DNA from: Prolixibacteraceae bacterium
Lineage (GTDB): Bacteria; Bacteroidota; Bacteroidia; Bacteroidales; Prolixibacteraceae
Direction of reading: 5' to 3'
DNA: 34,894 bases
Assembly: GCA_017998095.1 (NCBI GenBank)
Contig: JAGODU010000026.1
Location: 1 to 34,894 of the forward strand
The position numbers were made by a program, and so were the translations under genes. The notes beneath the pieces were generated by a model. It worked only from the letters and a program-made list of their open reading frames with translations, ran no database searches and was not told the DNA's origin. Shown in pieces: positions 33,607 to 34,894 of the stretch (position 1 is the stretch's first letter; every line of letters begins with the position of its first letter).

Positions 33607-34894
33607 TTAGGATATAATGGGAATAGTAAAAATAAAATTTGATCCTTTACCGGGAAAACTTTCTACATATATATTGCCCCCCATTTTTTCAATAACCTTT
33701 TTACTTATAGCAAGGCCTAAACCTGTTCCCCTATATAATTTATTAGGGTTATTTTCAATCTTGTAAAAATGATTGAAAATATTTTCAAACTCAGAAGATT
33801 CTATTCCTACTCCCGTATCTGAAACATAAAAACTTATATTGCCATCATTAGTATTATATCCAAACATTATATGCCCTGATTCAGTGAATTTATAAGCGTT
33901 GTCAAGCAGATTAATAAATACCTGACGTAAGCGCAATTTGTCATTTAACAGAATTAAATCACTATTACCAGAATTATTTGAAAATTCAATTGTCAAATCC
34001 TTTTGATTAGATTTTTTATAAGTCTTTTCAAGTTCCTCTAAAAGGTTGTCAATCGAAAATTTTTCTTTTATCAGAACTATGTCTTCAGTTTCAATACGCG
34101 AAATATCCATTATATCATTTATCAAAACAAGGAGTGATTCACAATTTTCCCCAATAATCTTGATATATCTTGATTTTTCTTCTTTAGGCATTTCGTCTTC
34201 ATCAAGAAGCTGAGAAAAGCCATAGATAGCATTCATTGGAGTCCTAAATTCATGACTGAGGTTAGCCAAAAAAGATGTCTTTAATCTATCTGATTCTTCA
34301 GCCTTTATCTTTGCTTTAACCAACTCTGAAGTTCGCTCTTCAACCATTTGCTCAAGATTATTCCTGTGACGCTCCAATTCTTCATTTTGTCTGATAATTT
34401 CGTCCTGATGTTCAACAAGAAGTATATTAGCATTATTAAGATTTTCAGCTTGTCTTTCAAGAAGTTTACTCTTTTGATTAATTTCAAATGTCCTTTCTTC
34501 CACAAGTTTTTCAAGTAACCTTTTTTGTTCTTTTAGCTTATTTATTCTCCACAAATAAAAACTAAAAACCGTAAACCCTAATAATAAAGAAAATCCTAAA
34601 GTTGCAATCCATGTTTTCCACCATGGGGGAGTTATTATAATTTCTATTGATGTTCCGGTTTCATTCCAAACACCATCATTATTAGAACCTTTTACCTGAA
34701 ATATATATTTTCCGGGATTCAGGTTTGTATAAGTAGTTTGATTTCTTGTGCCTGAATAAATCCAATCATTATCACAATTTACCATCTTATAGGCGTACTG
34801 ATTTTTTTGTGGATTAGTGAAATCAAGCACTGAGAAAGAAAAAGTCAAAACAGATTGCTTATATGATAATTTCAACCGGTTTGTTTCTGAAATT
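33607..34894 (-). CDS. Sensor histidine kinase with Y_Y_Y domain (5' end outside window)
   Basis: The C-terminal 428 residues of a sensor kinase; the frame stays open through the last base, so the N-terminus is missing. In order: a Y_Y_Y domain (from KLSYKQSVLTFSFSVLDF through YTNLNPGKYIFQVKGSN), the linker TPPWWKTW, one membrane helix (about 20 residues), a coiled coil with two copies of VEERT-x-E, the HisKA H-box FLANLSHEFRTP, the N-box INLLDNAYKF, and G-boxes DTGVGI and GTGLGLAISKKV. The chain ends after the ATPase domain with no receiver or AraC domain. In Bacteroidota this layout usually carries a periplasmic two-component regulator propeller in the missing part and often controls polysaccharide use; the signal here is unknown. 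Confidence 0.9.
   Translation of the reverse strand, partial: ISETNRLKLSYKQSVLTFSFSVLDFTNPQKNQYAYKMVNCDNDWIYSGTRNQTTYTNLNPGKYIFQVKGSNNDGVWNETGTSIEIIITPPWWKTWIATLGFSLLLGFTVFSFYLWRINKLKEQKRLLEKLVEERTFEINQKSKLLERQAENLNNANILLVEHQDEIIRQNEELERHRNNLEQMVEERTSELVKAKIKAEESDRLKTSFLANLSHEFRTPMNAIYGFSQLLDEDEMPKEEKSRYIKIIGENCESLLVLINDIMDISRIETEDIVLIKEKFSIDNLLEELEKTYKKSNQKDLTIEFSNNSGNSDLILLNDKLRLRQVFINLLDNAYKFTESGHIMFGYNTNDGNISFYVSDTGVGIESSEFENIFNHFYKIENNPNKLYRGTGLGLAISKKVIEKMGGNIYVESFPGKGSNFIFTIPIIS

Noticed and set aside
1..34894. CRISPR arrays, insertion sequences, phage genes
   Set aside because: No regularly spaced direct repeats, transposase or integrase motifs, or terminal inverted repeats were recognised on either strand.

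Overview
The window comes from a low-GC member of the Bacteroidota, most likely an anaerobic or fermentative Bacteroidales/Marinilabiliales-type bacterium. The evidence is a full-length SprA/Sov (type IX secretion translocon), a DUF4837 lipoprotein, several promoters that fit the Bacteroidota pattern TTTG-N19/20-TAnnTTTG, and an operon for a trimeric NAD-linked [FeFe] hydrogenase. It looks like ordinary chromosome. I see no insertion sequence, phage gene, CRISPR array or rRNA, and no gene-free stretch over 300 bases.

Layout. 104-4808 (+): a translationally coupled pair of envelope proteins (a PorV/PorQ-like barrel, then a barrel-like protein with a ComEA-type helix-hairpin-helix domain), an acyltransferase and a HAD hydrolase, ending in a terminator shared with the converging unit. 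4903-6050 (-): an SPFH membrane protein followed 2 bases later by a 57-residue ribbon-helix-helix protein. 6187-8107 (-): a sodium:solute symporter and a 70-residue two-helix membrane protein, with a promoter that overlaps a large palindrome. 8255-13692 (-): hydC-hydB-hydA, where HydB is a 1038-residue fusion of a NuoF-like module to a GltD-like flavoprotein. 13949-17129: a GNAT acetyltransferase (+), an Mpl/MurC-type muropeptide ligase (-) and a metallo-beta-lactamase-fold hydrolase (+). 17173-31252 (-): a housekeeping and envelope block, M23 peptidase-dxr-rseP-tatA, DUF4837 lipoprotein, pdxA-ruvA-sprA. 31460-31532 (+): initiator tRNA with its own promoter and terminator. 31702-34894: a nitroreductase (+), an Ig-like-domain lipoprotein (-), and the 3' part of a Y_Y_Y-domain sensor histidine kinase (-) that runs off the window.

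How the genes fit together. HydABC would couple NADH (and perhaps NADPH through the fused GltD-like module) and ferredoxin to H2 in fermentation. Mpl, the M23 peptidase, RseP, TatA, SprA and the barrel proteins serve envelope building, export and outer-membrane secretion. Dxr and PdxA supply isoprenoids and vitamin B6. The most interesting items are the HydB-GltD fusion and a Cys-to-Ser change in the HydA H-cluster motif L1, the HhH/barrel pair, the SPFH-RHH pair with an inverted repeat at its promoter, and the symporter with its small partner and palindromic promoter.
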